64,000 nt of DNA, taken from positions 248,001-312,000 of the forward strand of contig JAUYQR010000015.1 in NCBI GenBank assembly GCA_030697175.1, read 5' to 3'. The DNA is from Paracoccaceae bacterium (lineage in GTDB: Bacteria; Pseudomonadota; Alphaproteobacteria; Rhodobacterales; Rhodobacteraceae). The position numbers and the translations under genes were made by a program. A model generated the notes under the pieces. That model was not told where the DNA came from. It did not search any database and was given only the letters and a program-made list of their open reading frames with translations. Shown piece after piece: positions 1 to 9,516 of the stretch (position 1 is the first letter of the stretch; the number at the start of each line of letters is the position of its first letter).

Positions 1-2
1 CG

Positions 3-560
3 GCCTACCACGGCCTCACCTTCCACGCCGCCTTGGGCGCGATGGCGTTCACCTTCCACTCCATCGCCGTGGGCCTGCGTGACCTCGGCATGACGATGAA
101 CCCGCAAGGCGCACATTATACCCTGATGGGGATCGAAACCCTTGCCCTCAGGATGCAGCGCCATGTGGAGAACGCCCAGACCATCGCCGAATGGCTGGAA
201 AGCGACCCGCGGGTGGAAGGGGTCACCTACCCCGGCCTCAAATCCTCGCCCTACCACAGCCTCGCCAAGATGATCGTGCCGAAGGGCGCCGGCGGCCTTT
301 TCACCTTCCGCGTCAAGGGTGGCTACGGGGCCTGCGTCAAGCTGATCGACACCCTCAAGCTCTTCAGCCACGTCGCCAACCTTGGCGACACCCGGTCGCT
401 GATCATCCACCCGGCGTCGACCACCCACCGCCAGCTATCGGAAGAGGCGCAAGTGAAGGCCGGTGCCGCGCCCGACATGGTGCGCGTCTCGATCGGCATC
501 GAGAACGTCGAAGACATCATCGCCGACCTCAATCAGGCGCTGGACAAGGCTACCGCCTGA
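3..560 (+). CDS. metY: O-acetylhomoserine/O-acetylserine sulfhydrylase, C-terminal part (5' end outside window)
   Basis: PLP-dependent Cys/Met-metabolism enzyme that makes homocysteine (or cysteine) from the O-acetylated amino acid and sulfide in the cytoplasm. The frame is open from base 3, so the gene enters from the left edge and only about 185 C-terminal residues are present; the PLP lysine lies outside. Family signatures seen are the NPQGAHYTLMGIETL stretch and the SLIIHPASTTHRQL phosphate-binding segment, followed by the usual VRVSIGIENVEDI ending. It converges with the next gene after a 3-bp gap. A cystathionine gamma-synthase-like relative is possible, but the NPQGA segment is typical of MetY. 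Confidence 0.88.
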   Translation, partial: AYHGLTFHAALGAMAFTFHSIAVGLRDLGMTMNPQGAHYTLMGIETLALRMQRHVENAQTIAEWLESDPRVEGVTYPGLKSSPYHSLAKMIVPKGAGGLFTFRVKGGYGACVKLIDTLKLFSHVANLGDTRSLIIHPASTTHRQLSEEAQVKAGAAPDMVRVSIGIENVEDIIADLNQALDKATA

Positions 561-563
561 CAA

Positions 564-1331
564 TCAGCCAAGCGGCGGCGCGGGGAACATGCCTTTCGGC
601 AGGCGCGACAGCGAGCCGATCTCGGCTTGCAAGGCCCCCGCGCCGTCGCCCTCCGTGACAAGGTTCACCCGCATCAAGCGGCAGCCTTCGCTGCGCCGTT
701 GCGCGGCGCAGGCCGCGTTGGCTGCGGCCACGGTCGACCGGATCAGGTCAGGCACCGTGGCCGCGCCCTCTTGCCCCGCCTCGAACGCAAGCGTCACCAT
801 CTCGGTCCCGAAAGCCCGCGCCGAAAGGTCGGGCAAAGCCTCCTCGCCGGGCTTCAGCGTGAAGGCAAGCTCGATGCGGAACTGCGCGGTTCCGCTCGCC
901 CGGTCGACGCTGCCCTCGACCACGCGGGCCGAATGGACCGCGCAATCCCGTGCCAGTTCCTCTTGCAGGGCGGCGCAGGCCCCGGCGGCAACCTTCGGCG
1001 CGCGGATGTCGGCCAGCACCTGAAGATAGGGCGCTTCGGGCAGCTTTTCGCCCTCCGACAGCAGGCTTTCCAACGCCGCGCGCTGGGTGATGACCACGCT
1101 GCGGCCTTCCACGAAACGGTCATGAACCAGATAGGTCGCCACGTCATCGCGCGCCACCAGACCGCCGCCGCGCGAGATCAGCCAGTTCTGGCCCGGCCCG
1201 ACGGCCCCGCCGGTTTCCGCCTCGACGGCTGCAACCTCGCCGGGTGGCATCGCCTGCACATATTGCCAGCCCGCCGCGCCAAAACCCACCAGCATCAACA
1301 CAACGCCAAGCCCGATCACCAGTTTCAGCAT
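564..1331 (-). CDS. Membrane-anchored protein of unknown function
   Basis: 255 residues. Residues 4-22 form one hydrophobic helix preceded by a single Lys, so the protein is an N-terminally anchored (or secreted) periplasmic protein. The rest is acidic and soluble with a few cysteines (around 118, 130, 208 and 217) that could form disulfides. I recognise no family. Its ATG overlaps the stop of the upstream gene by one base (TGATG), so the two are translationally coupled and probably act together. Confidence 0.75.
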   Translation of the reverse strand: MLKLVIGLGVVLMLVGFGAAGWQYVQAMPPGEVAAVEAETGGAVGPGQNWLISRGGGLVARDDVATYLVHDRFVEGRSVVITQRAALESLLSEGEKLPEAPYLQVLADIRAPKVAAGACAALQEELARDCAVHSARVVEGSVDRASGTAQFRIELAFTLKPGEEALPDLSARAFGTEMVTLAFEAGQEGAATVPDLIRSTVAAANAACAAQRRSEGCRLMRVNLVTEGDGAGALQAEIGSLSRLPKGMFPAPPLG

Positions 1332-2482
1332 CAGAACTCCACTCCCTGCCGCAGGGTCTTCAGATCGCCGTAGGCAAAGGCCGTCGCAATGGCCACGACG
1401 CGCGAGGCGAAGTCCGCCCCCTCCGCCACCTGGCCGCGGATTTCAAAGAACGTGTCCTGCGTGGTGCGGATCTTTGCGCCGGTCAGCGACGCATAGACCG
1501 CCTTCGGATCGGCTTCGCCGGGCACCGGGCCGATCACCGACATGGCGCCCGCGTCCCACCCGATCCGCGTGTCGACCGAGCCCACGCCAAAGGTCTTGCG
1601 AAACCAGTCGTCATAGGTGGCGATGGCGGCATCCAGTTGCCCCAACCGCGCCTGCGCCTCTTCGGTCGTCACGGCACCGTTCGCCACCGACTGAAAGAAA
1701 AGATGGCCTTCGTTCAACGGATAGGCCGGTTGCACACCACACTCGGCCAGCCCGGCGGCCAGGATCACTTCCACCGGCACGACCGGATCAAGGTTTGCCA
1801 CCCCGGCCTGATCGCCCCCCAAAAGGATCACCCGTTCGATCCGCACCCCTTCGGCCTGGTGGATGTTCCAGATCCGGTTGCCACCGGCTGCTTCCAGCAC
1901 AAGGTAGACCGGTTCACGCCGCTCGGTGACAGCCACGTCATAGGCCTCGTAGGCCGGCCCGCGGCCGATGGACGGATTGGCAGCACCGGTGTCACGGTAG
2001 ACGTTGACAAAGCGTTGCACCTCGGCCGCCAGATGCGTGTCGTTGTAGGTGGACAGCGCAAGGTCCAGCCCGCTCTTGCCAGCCGCGACATGCCCGACGG
2101 CGGTTCCCGGTTTGGGCGGGGTCGGGGTGCATCCAAGGATCGGGCGGATCGTGGTGATTTCAGCCGGGATCGCCGATGCGACCGCCGAGGTATGGCCGGT
2201 GATCACATCCTTGATGAACACCGGCTCGTTGCCGATGCGCGCTGCAATCGGCCCGCGCGCCTCAACCCCGTCGGTGGTGTCGAACAGGTAGTCCGATGCA
2301 AACTCGCCAGTGCCTTTCGGCGCGGAACCGACGCTGCCGCCGCCCAGCCCGAATGACCCGATCGCCGCCATCGCAGATGCAGGCAGCACGCGTTCCAGCA
2401 GCCCCTGGCCACCCGCAACCACGGCCACTGCGGCCAGGGCAATCCCCCCGACGATCACCAGACCGATCGAACCGCGCGCCAT
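1331..2482 (-). CDS. Exported protein of unknown function, coupled to the downstream gene
   Basis: 383 residues with an N-terminal hydrophobic helix (about 6-25) followed by a Gly/Ser-rich linker; the remainder is soluble. No catalytic motif or family was recognised. It is first of a two-gene unit with 564-1331. The single pair of cysteines in the C-terminal half and two more near residue 113 would suit a periplasmic location. The start was taken as the ATG giving the MARGSIG N-terminus, directly before the hydrophobic helix. Confidence 0.75.
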   Translation of the reverse strand: MARGSIGLVIVGGIALAAVAVVAGGQGLLERVLPASAMAAIGSFGLGGGSVGSAPKGTGEFASDYLFDTTDGVEARGPIAARIGNEPVFIKDVITGHTSAVASAIPAEITTIRPILGCTPTPPKPGTAVGHVAAGKSGLDLALSTYNDTHLAAEVQRFVNVYRDTGAANPSIGRGPAYEAYDVAVTERREPVYLVLEAAGGNRIWNIHQAEGVRIERVILLGGDQAGVANLDPVVPVEVILAAGLAECGVQPAYPLNEGHLFFQSVANGAVTTEEAQARLGQLDAAIATYDDWFRKTFGVGSVDTRIGWDAGAMSVIGPVPGEADPKAVYASLTGAKIRTTQDTFFEIRGQVAEGADFASRVVAIATAFAYGDLKTLRQGVEF

Positions 2483-2599
2483 ACATCTGCTCCCTGCACC
2501 TTGCCGTTGTTGCGGACCTTGCAGGGGAACTTGGGCAAAATCGGGCCGAAACGGCGGAACTGCTGCGAATTCCGCCGCTTCGGCAAGATGCCGCTCAGG

Positions 2600-3295
2600 T
2601 CATTCCGCGATGGAATAGAAGATCGTCACCGTCGCCGTCATGCCCAGCTCGCCGCCCTGCACCGGCGGCGCTGCGGATGCCGCGTCCTGCCGGAACATCG
2701 GCATCGGCGGCTGGTAGCCGGCGGTTTCGCTGATCGACACGACCTTGCCCAGCGTCACCCCCGCCGCTTCGGCCAGAAGCTCGGCCTTGGCGCGGGCATT
2801 GGCGACAGCCTCCTTGCGGGCCTCGTCCAGCACCGGGTCCGGGTTGGCCAGCCCGAAGGTCAGCCCGTTCAGCGTGTTGGCCCCATCCGCGACCGAGGCA
2901 TCCAGCACCGCACCAAGGCTGTCCAGCGCCCGCACCCGCACCGTCAGCATGTTCGACGCGACAAAGCCGGTGATTTTCGGCGCCCCGCTGTCATAGCCGG
3001 TCCAGTTCGGGTTGAGCGACAGGTTCGAGGTCTGCATGTCGCGCGGCTCGATCCCCGCCGCGGTCAGCCGCGCCAGCACCGCATCCAGCGCGGTGGAATT
3101 GGCCGCCAGCGCCGCTGCCGCCGTGTCGCCCTGCGTGGTGACACCGATCGTCAGCGTGGCAATGTCGGGCGCGGCCTCGACAACGCCCTCGCCGGTCACG
3201 GTGATCATCGGCGCAGGGGCCTCCTGGGCAAAGCCGGGGGCGGACAGCGGGGCGGCAAGTGCCACCGAAAGCAGAAGGGCGGAAAGCGTGCGCAT
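2600..3295 (-). CDS. SIMPL-domain (DUF541) periplasmic protein
   Basis: 231 residues. An N-terminal signal peptide (1-22, cleavage after ALA-like GFA) is followed by a DUF541/SIMPL domain; ITVTGEGVVEAAPDIATL at the mature N-terminus is the family's hallmark, and repeated A/V-rich helices plus the LNPNWTGY-type strand fit. Members are outer-membrane or periplasmic proteins of unclear function linked to oxidative stress. An open frame continues 47 codons upstream, but the ATG at 3295 is preceded by AAGGAG at good spacing and begins the signal peptide, so it is the start. Confidence 0.88.
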   Translation of the reverse strand: MRTLSALLLSVALAAPLSAPGFAQEAPAPMITVTGEGVVEAAPDIATLTIGVTTQGDTAAAALAANSTALDAVLARLTAAGIEPRDMQTSNLSLNPNWTGYDSGAPKITGFVASNMLTVRVRALDSLGAVLDASVADGANTLNGLTFGLANPDPVLDEARKEAVANARAKAELLAEAAGVTLGKVVSISETAGYQPPMPMFRQDAASAAPPVQGGELGMTATVTIFYSIAE

Positions 3296-3455
3296 GGGTT
3301 TCTCCTTGGTTTGTCGCGACATTTCACAGCTATGACGCGGCCCGCAATGCAATCCTTGGCCGTTTTTCTTTCTTTCGGCGAAAAGCTGCTGTAGGTAGTT
3401 GCCAACCGGCCGGAGCACGTTCCCGCCATTTCCCATACTGTGCTAGACCCGCTGC

Positions 3456-6341
3456 ATGAAACCGAAATTCGCCCTTGATCTGACCAGTGATAAAATTGGT
3501 CTGTTGCACCGCGCTCCCAAAGGTTGGCTCGCCATCGGCGATGTCGCCTTTGATGCCCCCGACCTGACCGAAGCGCTGGATTACCTGCGCAAGACCGCGC
3601 TTGGCCTGTCGCCGACCGGCATTTCGACCAAGATCGTCATCCCGAACGGCCAGATCCTTTACACCGAACTGAGCGCCCCCGGCCCCAGCCGCGAGGAAAA
3701 GCGCAAGCAGATCATGGCCGGTCTCGAAGGGCGCACACCCTACCCGGTCGAAGATCTGGTGTTCGACTGGTCGGGCAAGGGCACCACCGTCAAGGTTGCC
3801 GTCGTCGCGCGCGAAACGCTGGACGAGGCCGAGGCCTTCGCCACCCAGCACCGCTTCAACCCGGTATCCTTCGTCGCCGTGCCCGAGGCTGGCAATTTCG
3901 TTGGCGAACCGTGGTTCGGGCCGACCAGCATCGCCGACACGATCCTCGCCCCCGGAGAGGCGGTGGACCGTGACCGCGAACCGATCGCCCTGCTGCACCG
4001 CGACCTGCCCAAGACCGAACCGCTGCCAGACCACCCGGTTGCCGATGCGCCGCAGGCACCTCAACCGGTGGCGGCAGACAGTGACGACCCGCTTCCCGGC
4101 CTTGAAGAGGCGATGTCCGCCGACTTGCCGCCCTCGGAACCGGCGCCTTTGCAACCGGACGAACCGGACTTTGCCGACGCAAGCATTGATCAGCCGGATT
4201 TCGAGGTGCTGCTCGCCGCCGAAGAGGCCGTGCTTGCGCGGCGCGGTGCCGAACCCGCGCCTGCCATGGCCGAACCGCAGGTCGAACCACGGCACGAACC
4301 GGACGAAGCGCCGTTTGCCCATGTCACCGACAGCGATCTGTTTCCCGATCCGGCAGGCGATCTGCCGTCTGACAAGGCCGCCCCTCTGCCCGACGATGAA
4401 GAACTGCCGCCCGCGCCGTCGACGGCTGCGATGGTGGCCTTTGCCAGCCGCCGCGCCGCTGCCAACGCCGCTGCCGCCGCGACGGCGCCCACCGCGTTTG
4501 GCAAACCGGTCGAGGATTTGCCTCCGCTTGGCTCCGCCTCCCCGGTCGCACCGGCAGCGCCCGCGCCCACCGCAAAGCCGCTTCCGGCAGGACTGGTGCG
4601 CAACAGCGCGTCGAGGGCGCCGGTCGGCCCGATCACGGCGCCCGGCCTGCCCGGCACCCGCAAGGCAAAGGGCAAAGGCACCGCGCCGCCCGACCTTGCA
4701 GGCGCCTCCGCGAACCGCCCCGCAATGCCGGGCGCCAAGACGCTCACCAAACCCGGTGGCACGTTCGGCGCCAAACCGCAGCGCGGCCGCCCGCGCTTTC
4801 TGGGGCTGTTCCTGACGGGCCTGCTGCTGATCTTCCTGGCGCTGGTGGCCGCATGGTCGTCGTTCTACCTGTCCTCTGCCGACCAGACCACCTCAGGCAC
4901 CGCCATCGTTGACGCCACGCTTCCCGAAGCCGAACCCGGCATCGAGGACGAGATGCTGGCCGACATGCAAGACCCGGAAACGGGAATGGACCCGCTTCCC
5001 GAAGCCGAGGCCGGCGCCAGCAGCGCCGCACAGGCCCAGATCGGCGAGGGCAGCGGCGTGGCCGAAGCCCTTGCTGCCGACGAAGGCGCACCTGCGATCG
5101 TGGATGAGGCCGCTGCCGCCGCGCCTGCGGCCGAACCTGTCGCCGAGCCTGTCGCCGCAGCCGCGCCCGAACCTGCCCCCGAACCTGCACCCGACACCGC
5201 GCTTTCCACCGATGTTGCCGCCGTTTCGGCGCTGGCCGATGATCAGGATGAAATCTTCCTGGCCGCGATGGACGCACCGCCCCCCGCGCTTGATGCGCTG
5301 GCCCTGCCCGCCCCCGCAGCCAGTGCCGATGCGCCGCCCGACGCGCCGATGCCGCCGCCAGCCTTCGGCACCGTCTACCGGTTTGATGCGCAAGGGCTGT
5401 TGATGCCCACGCCGGACGGGATTCTCAGCCCCGATGGCGTGATGCTGATCGCCGGCAAACCGCCCCTGCTGCCACCGTCGCGCAGCGAGGTTGCCCGTGC
5501 TGCCGCTTCGGCAGCGACTGCCGTTTCCGCCGCCACGCCCGCCGCCACCCCATCGCTGCTCGAAACTGCACCCGGCCCCGATCCTGCCACCGATGCGGCG
5601 GCCACCGTCCCCTCGCCCGCCGACCCGGCATTGCAGGGCTTCCGCCCTCTGCCGCGCCCCGAAAACCTGGTGCCGGCCACCGAGGCGCAGGATGATGCCA
5701 CGCTTGACGCCGCCACCGCCGCCGAATTCGCCGGGCTTCGCCCGCTTGCCCGCCCCACAGCCGTGCTTGCCGCCGCCGCCGCGGCCCGACCCGCTGCCAG
5801 CGCCGCCCCCGCCGATCTTGGCGCGCAAGCCCCCTCGCTGACCGCGCAGAACGAAGCCACCCTCGCCGCCGCCGCCGCGATCGAGGCTGAAAACCCCTCC
5901 ATCGTCGCGATCTCGCGCCGCCCGGCCCTGCGCCCCGCCGACATGTCCCGCGCCGTCGAAGCCGCCGTTGCCGCTGCCGTGCGCGAACCCGCCCCGGAAG
6001 AGGTCGCCAGTGCTGCACCACAGCCCGAGGCCAAGCCGGAAGAGCTGGACGAGTTGAACGAACCCGAGGTCGCCTCCGCCGCGCCCCGGATTCCGACCAA
6101 GGCGAACGTGGCCAAGCAGGCCACCTTCGTGAACGCGATCAACCTGTCGAAGATGAACCTGATCGGTGTCTACGGCTCGCAGTCCAAACGTCACGCGCTG
6201 GTCCGCCAGGCGAACGGGCGCTACAAGAAGGTAAGGGTCGGTGACCGGATCGACGGCGGCACCGTTCAGGCGATCACCGACAACGAGGTGCGCTACCAAA
6301 AGGGCGGCAAGCTCATCGCGCTGAAGATGCCGAAGGCGTGA
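3456..6341 (+). CDS. 961-residue single-pass membrane protein, GspL/PilM-like N-terminus and GspC/PilP-like C-terminus
   Basis: Residues 1-160 resemble the cytoplasmic actin-like domain of PilM/GspL (KFALDLTSDKIGLLHR opening, then the GLEGRTPYPVEDLVFDW segment). Residues 170-445 are an acidic Pro/Ala-rich linker. Residues 448-472 are one strongly hydrophobic helix. Residues 473-885 are a second Ala/Pro/Glu-rich periplasmic linker. Residues 887-961 resemble the GspC homology region or PilP (NLIGVYGSQSKRHALVR, then YKKVRVGDRIDGGTVQAI). The layout would span the inner membrane like the GspL-GspC arm of a type II secretion or pilus platform, but no other secretion gene is nearby. The domain assignments are fold-level guesses; that it is a real gene is clear from codon pattern and length. 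Confidence 0.7.
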   Translation: MKPKFALDLTSDKIGLLHRAPKGWLAIGDVAFDAPDLTEALDYLRKTALGLSPTGISTKIVIPNGQILYTELSAPGPSREEKRKQIMAGLEGRTPYPVEDLVFDWSGKGTTVKVAVVARETLDEAEAFATQHRFNPVSFVAVPEAGNFVGEPWFGPTSIADTILAPGEAVDRDREPIALLHRDLPKTEPLPDHPVADAPQAPQPVAADSDDPLPGLEEAMSADLPPSEPAPLQPDEPDFADASIDQPDFEVLLAAEEAVLARRGAEPAPAMAEPQVEPRHEPDEAPFAHVTDSDLFPDPAGDLPSDKAAPLPDDEELPPAPSTAAMVAFASRRAAANAAAAATAPTAFGKPVEDLPPLGSASPVAPAAPAPTAKPLPAGLVRNSASRAPVGPITAPGLPGTRKAKGKGTAPPDLAGASANRPAMPGAKTLTKPGGTFGAKPQRGRPRFLGLFLTGLLLIFLALVAAWSSFYLSSADQTTSGTAIVDATLPEAEPGIEDEMLADMQDPETGMDPLPEAEAGASSAAQAQIGEGSGVAEALAADEGAPAIVDEAAAAAPAAEPVAEPVAAAAPEPAPEPAPDTALSTDVAAVSALADDQDEIFLAAMDAPPPALDALALPAPAASADAPPDAPMPPPAFGTVYRFDAQGLLMPTPDGILSPDGVMLIAGKPPLLPPSRSEVARAAASAATAVSAATPAATPSLLETAPGPDPATDAAATVPSPADPALQGFRPLPRPENLVPATEAQDDATLDAATAAEFAGLRPLARPTAVLAAAAAARPAASAAPADLGAQAPSLTAQNEATLAAAAAIEAENPSIVAISRRPALRPADMSRAVEAAVAAAVREPAPEEVASAAPQPEAKPEELDELNEPEVASAAPRIPTKANVAKQATFVNAINLSKMNLIGVYGSQSKRHALVRQANGRYKKVRVGDRIDGGTVQAITDNEVRYQKGGKLIALKMPKA

Positions 6342-6500
6342 TCTGCCGCTGCACCCCGGCATCTGGCGCGCCCACTCCCGCCTGCCACACATTTGACCGG
6401 CCCGGCACGATCACCGCTTGCCGTGCGCTAGGCCTGCGCGCAATCCTGCACCCTGCGGTCCGCCACGCCCGGCGCGACCGCCCCGCCAAACGGACCCTTG

Positions 6501-8432
6501 ATGGAAAGCGCCCTGTTCCTTGCCAGCCTCTACCTCGGCGCCGCGGTGCTGATCGTGCCGCTTGCTGTGCGGCTGGGTCTTGGCTCGGTGCTTGGCTATC
6601 TGGGCGCGGGCATCCTGCTTGGTCCGGTCCTTGGCCTAGCGGGTGCCGAAACCCGCGACCTGCAGCATGTTGCCGAATTCGGCGTGGTGATGATGCTGTT
6701 CCTGATCGGGCTGGAACTGCAACCCCGCACCGTCTGGGACATGCGCGCCAAACTTCTCGGCCTCGGCGGCAGCCAGGTCTTGCTGACGATGACCGCCATC
6801 GCCGCCGCGATGGCCGGGCTTGGCTATGCCTGGCAGGTGGCGCTGACGCTGGGCATGATCCTGTCGCTTTCCTCCACCGCGATCGTGATCCAGACGCTGG
6901 ACGAACGGAACCTGATGCGCACCCCCGGCGGGCGCGCCAGTTTCGCCACGCTGCTGTTTCAGGACGTGGCGATGGTGCTGATGCTGGCGCTGATCCCGAT
7001 CCTGACCCTTGCGGCGACCGACGGCCCGCTCCTGTCGTTGTTCGGTGTGAACAACCCGCCCGCAGCCGATGTCCACACCGTCGAGGGTGCCGCCGAACCG
7101 CTGATCTCGCTGGTGCAGGCGCTGCCGGGCTGGGCGGCCACGCTGTTGACCCTGTCGGTGGTGGCCGGCATCATCCTTGCCGGCAACTTCCTGACCCGCC
7201 CGGTGTTCCGCTTTGTCCACGCCTCGCGCCTGCCGGAAATGTCGACCTTCATCTCGCTTCTGGTCGTGATCTGCATCGCGTTCCTGATGGTGCTCGTGGG
7301 CCTGTCGCCCGCGCTTGGCACCTTTGTCGCCGGCGTCGTGCTGGCCAATTCCGAGTTCCGCCACCAGATCGAGGCCGACATTGCGCCGTTCAAGGGCCTC
7401 CTGCTCGGCCTTTTCTTCATGACCGTGGGCGTCAACGTGAACTTCCGCCTTGTGGCTGATGCGCCGTTCACCGTGCTTGGCTTCACCCTCGGCCTCATAG
7501 CGGTCAAGGTGACGATCCTGTTCATCATCTCGCTCTTCTTCCGGCTGAAGGGCCGCGACCGCTGGCTCCTCGCCCTTGGCCTCGCGCAGGGCAGCGAGTT
7601 CGGTTTCGTCCTGACCGCGTTTGCCCGCAGCGAAGGCGCCATCCCGCTTGCCGCCGGCCAGATGGTGCAACTGGTGATCAGCCTGTCGATGCTGTTCACC
7701 CCGCTGCTTTTCCTGCTGCATGACCGGGTCGACCGTTGGGCCACCCGCCACGCCCCAAAGGAAGCCGCCGCTGACGAGATCACCGAAAAAGGCCGCGTCA
7801 TCATCGCCGGCATCGGCCGCTTCGGGCAGACGGTGAACCGGCTGTTGCGCACCTCGGGCGTGCAGACCGTCGTGCTGGATTCCGACATCGGCGCCATCGA
7901 GGCGGTGCGCCGCTTCGGCGTGAAGGGCTATTTCGGGGATCCCTCGCGCCCCGAACTGCTGGCCGCCGCCGGCCTGGCCGACGCCGAAGTGCTGGTCGTC
8001 GCCATCGACGATGCCGAACGGGTGACGCGGATCGTCCGTTACGCCCGCCAGCAACGCCCCGATCTGCACATCGTCGCCCGCGCCCGCGACCGGGTGCATG
8101 TGTTCGAATTGTTCAAGGCAGGCGCCAACGATATCGTCCGCGAGACCTATGACAGTTCGATTCGTGCAGGTCGCTACGCTTTGGAAAACCTCGGCTTCAG
8201 CGATTACGAGGCCGCCAGCCTCAGCCAGACCTTCTACAAGGTGGAACGCGGCGCGCTGCGCGAACTGGCCGAGCTTTGGGTGCCCGGCCAGCCCGTGCAT
8301 CTGAACGAGGCCTATGTTGCCCGCGCCACGCAGCTTGACCGCGACCTTCAGGATGCGCTTCTTGGCGACCTCGCCGAAGGCCACCGCGAGGCTGGCACCG
8401 AACCCAACCCGAAAGCCAGCGCCGCCGAATAG
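6501..8432 (+). CDS. Kef-type monovalent cation:proton antiporter (CPA2) with RCK domain
   Basis: 643 residues. About twelve membrane helices in residues 1-400 carry the CPA2 pattern (GYLGAGILLGP near the start, then FLIGLEL, and GLSPALGTFVAGVVLA). Residues 431-545 form an RCK_N/Rossmann nucleotide-binding domain starting GRVIIAGIGRFGQ. This matches KefB/KefC-like K+/H+ antiporters gated by a cytosolic domain. No ancillary kefF/kefG gene is adjacent, so glutathione gating cannot be inferred. A TTG one codon earlier is possible; the ATG at 6501 is preferred. Confidence 0.92.
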   Translation: MESALFLASLYLGAAVLIVPLAVRLGLGSVLGYLGAGILLGPVLGLAGAETRDLQHVAEFGVVMMLFLIGLELQPRTVWDMRAKLLGLGGSQVLLTMTAIAAAMAGLGYAWQVALTLGMILSLSSTAIVIQTLDERNLMRTPGGRASFATLLFQDVAMVLMLALIPILTLAATDGPLLSLFGVNNPPAADVHTVEGAAEPLISLVQALPGWAATLLTLSVVAGIILAGNFLTRPVFRFVHASRLPEMSTFISLLVVICIAFLMVLVGLSPALGTFVAGVVLANSEFRHQIEADIAPFKGLLLGLFFMTVGVNVNFRLVADAPFTVLGFTLGLIAVKVTILFIISLFFRLKGRDRWLLALGLAQGSEFGFVLTAFARSEGAIPLAAGQMVQLVISLSMLFTPLLFLLHDRVDRWATRHAPKEAAADEITEKGRVIIAGIGRFGQTVNRLLRTSGVQTVVLDSDIGAIEAVRRFGVKGYFGDPSRPELLAAAGLADAEVLVVAIDDAERVTRIVRYARQQRPDLHIVARARDRVHVFELFKAGANDIVRETYDSSIRAGRYALENLGFSDYEAASLSQTFYKVERGALRELAELWVPGQPVHLNEAYVARATQLDRDLQDALLGDLAEGHREAGTEPNPKASAAE

Positions 8433-9437
8433 CTAGCCCGCGGCCACCCCGGCTTCGGCAAAGGTCATCATGCCGGAATGGCAGGCAACCGCGCCCTGCA
8501 CCACACCGATCGCCAACGCCGCGCCAGAGCCTTCGCCCAGCCGCAGCCCCAGCGACAACAGCGGCTCCAGCCCCAGCGCGTCCAGCAGCCGCCGATGCGC
8601 GCCCTCGGCACTCAGATGCCCCGCGATGCAATGGTCGAGCGCGCCGGGGGCCGCCTTCGCCAGCACCGCCGCCGCCGCGCACACGATAAAGCCGTCAAGG
8701 ATCACCGGCACCCGTTCCATCCGCGCCCGTGCAATCGCCCCGGTCATCGCCGCAATCTCGCGTCCGCCAAGGCAGCGCAGCACCTGCAACGGCTCGCCCA
8801 GCACGGCCGCATGGCGCGCCACCCCTTCGGCCACCGCCGCCTCCTTGCGCGCCAGCCCCGCATCATCGACGCCCGTGCCGCGCCCGGCCCAGCCCGTGCC
8901 GCCATAAAGCGCCGCCGCCAGTGCCGCCGCCACCGTGGTGTTGCCGATCCCCATCTCGCCCGCAACGAACAGGTCCGCCGCAGGGTCCACCGCGTTCCAC
9001 CCGGTCAGCAGGGCCGCCACCACCTCGGCCTCGGTCATCGCGGCAGTTTGCGTGAAATCCGCCGTTGGCCGGTCCAGATCCAGCGCATGCACGTCCAGCC
9101 GCGCCCCGAACGCTTTGGCAAGCTGGTTGATCGCCGTCCCGCCCGCGCTGAAATTGGCCACCATCTGCACCGTCACCTCCGCCGGAAAGGCCGACACGCC
9201 GCGCGCGGTAACACCGTGATTTCCGGCGAATATCACGATCTGCGGTGCCTTGGCACTTGGCCGGTCGGTGCCCTGCCAGCCCGCCATCCAGATCGCCACC
9301 GCTTCCAGCCGCCCCAGCGCACCCGGCGGCTTGGTCAGCGTCCCGTTGCGCGCCTCGGCTGCGGCAATGGCCGCCGCGTCGGGTGCAGGCAGCGCCTGCA
9401 AAAGGGCCGCGAACTCTGCCAGCGACTGAAACGCCAT
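8433..9437 (-). CDS. cobT: Nicotinate-nucleotide--dimethylbenzimidazole phosphoribosyltransferase
   Basis: 334 residues. It activates the lower ligand of cobalamin by transferring phosphoribose from nicotinate mononucleotide to dimethylbenzimidazole. Family signatures: [11 protein letters not shown] near the N-terminus, [27 protein letters not shown], and the C-terminal RLGEGSGAA segment holding the catalytic glutamate. The frame stays open 56 codons upstream, but [13 protein letters not shown] at 9437 is the family N-terminus. It is transcribed divergently from cobS 79 bp away, so the two lower-ligand assembly genes share a short control region. No cobalamin riboswitch is recognisable in that gap. 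Confidence 0.95.
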   Translation of the reverse strand: MAFQSLAEFAALLQALPAPDAAAIAAAEARNGTLTKPPGALGRLEAVAIWMAGWQGTDRPSAKAPQIVIFAGNHGVTARGVSAFPAEVTVQMVANFSAGGTAINQLAKAFGARLDVHALDLDRPTADFTQTAAMTEAEVVAALLTGWNAVDPAADLFVAGEMGIGNTTVAAALAAALYGGTGWAGRGTGVDDAGLARKEAAVAEGVARHAAVLGEPLQVLRCLGGREIAAMTGAIARARMERVPVILDGFIVCAAAAVLAKAAPGALDHCIAGHLSAEGAHRRLLDALGLEPLLSLGLRLGEGSGAALAIGVVQGAVACHSGMMTFAEAGVAAG

Positions 9438-9516
9438 GATGCTCTCCGATTGATCCTGTCTCCGCCTCGGGCTACCTGAGGGGGGATCGGAACGCCAGTC
9501 GGGAAGGGCCGCTTTG

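Noticed and set aside
4893-6392. 499-codon minus-strand frame opposite the large membrane protein
   Set aside because: Gly/Arg-rich shadow of the Ala/Pro-rich plus-strand gene in high-GC DNA; no ribosome site or motif.
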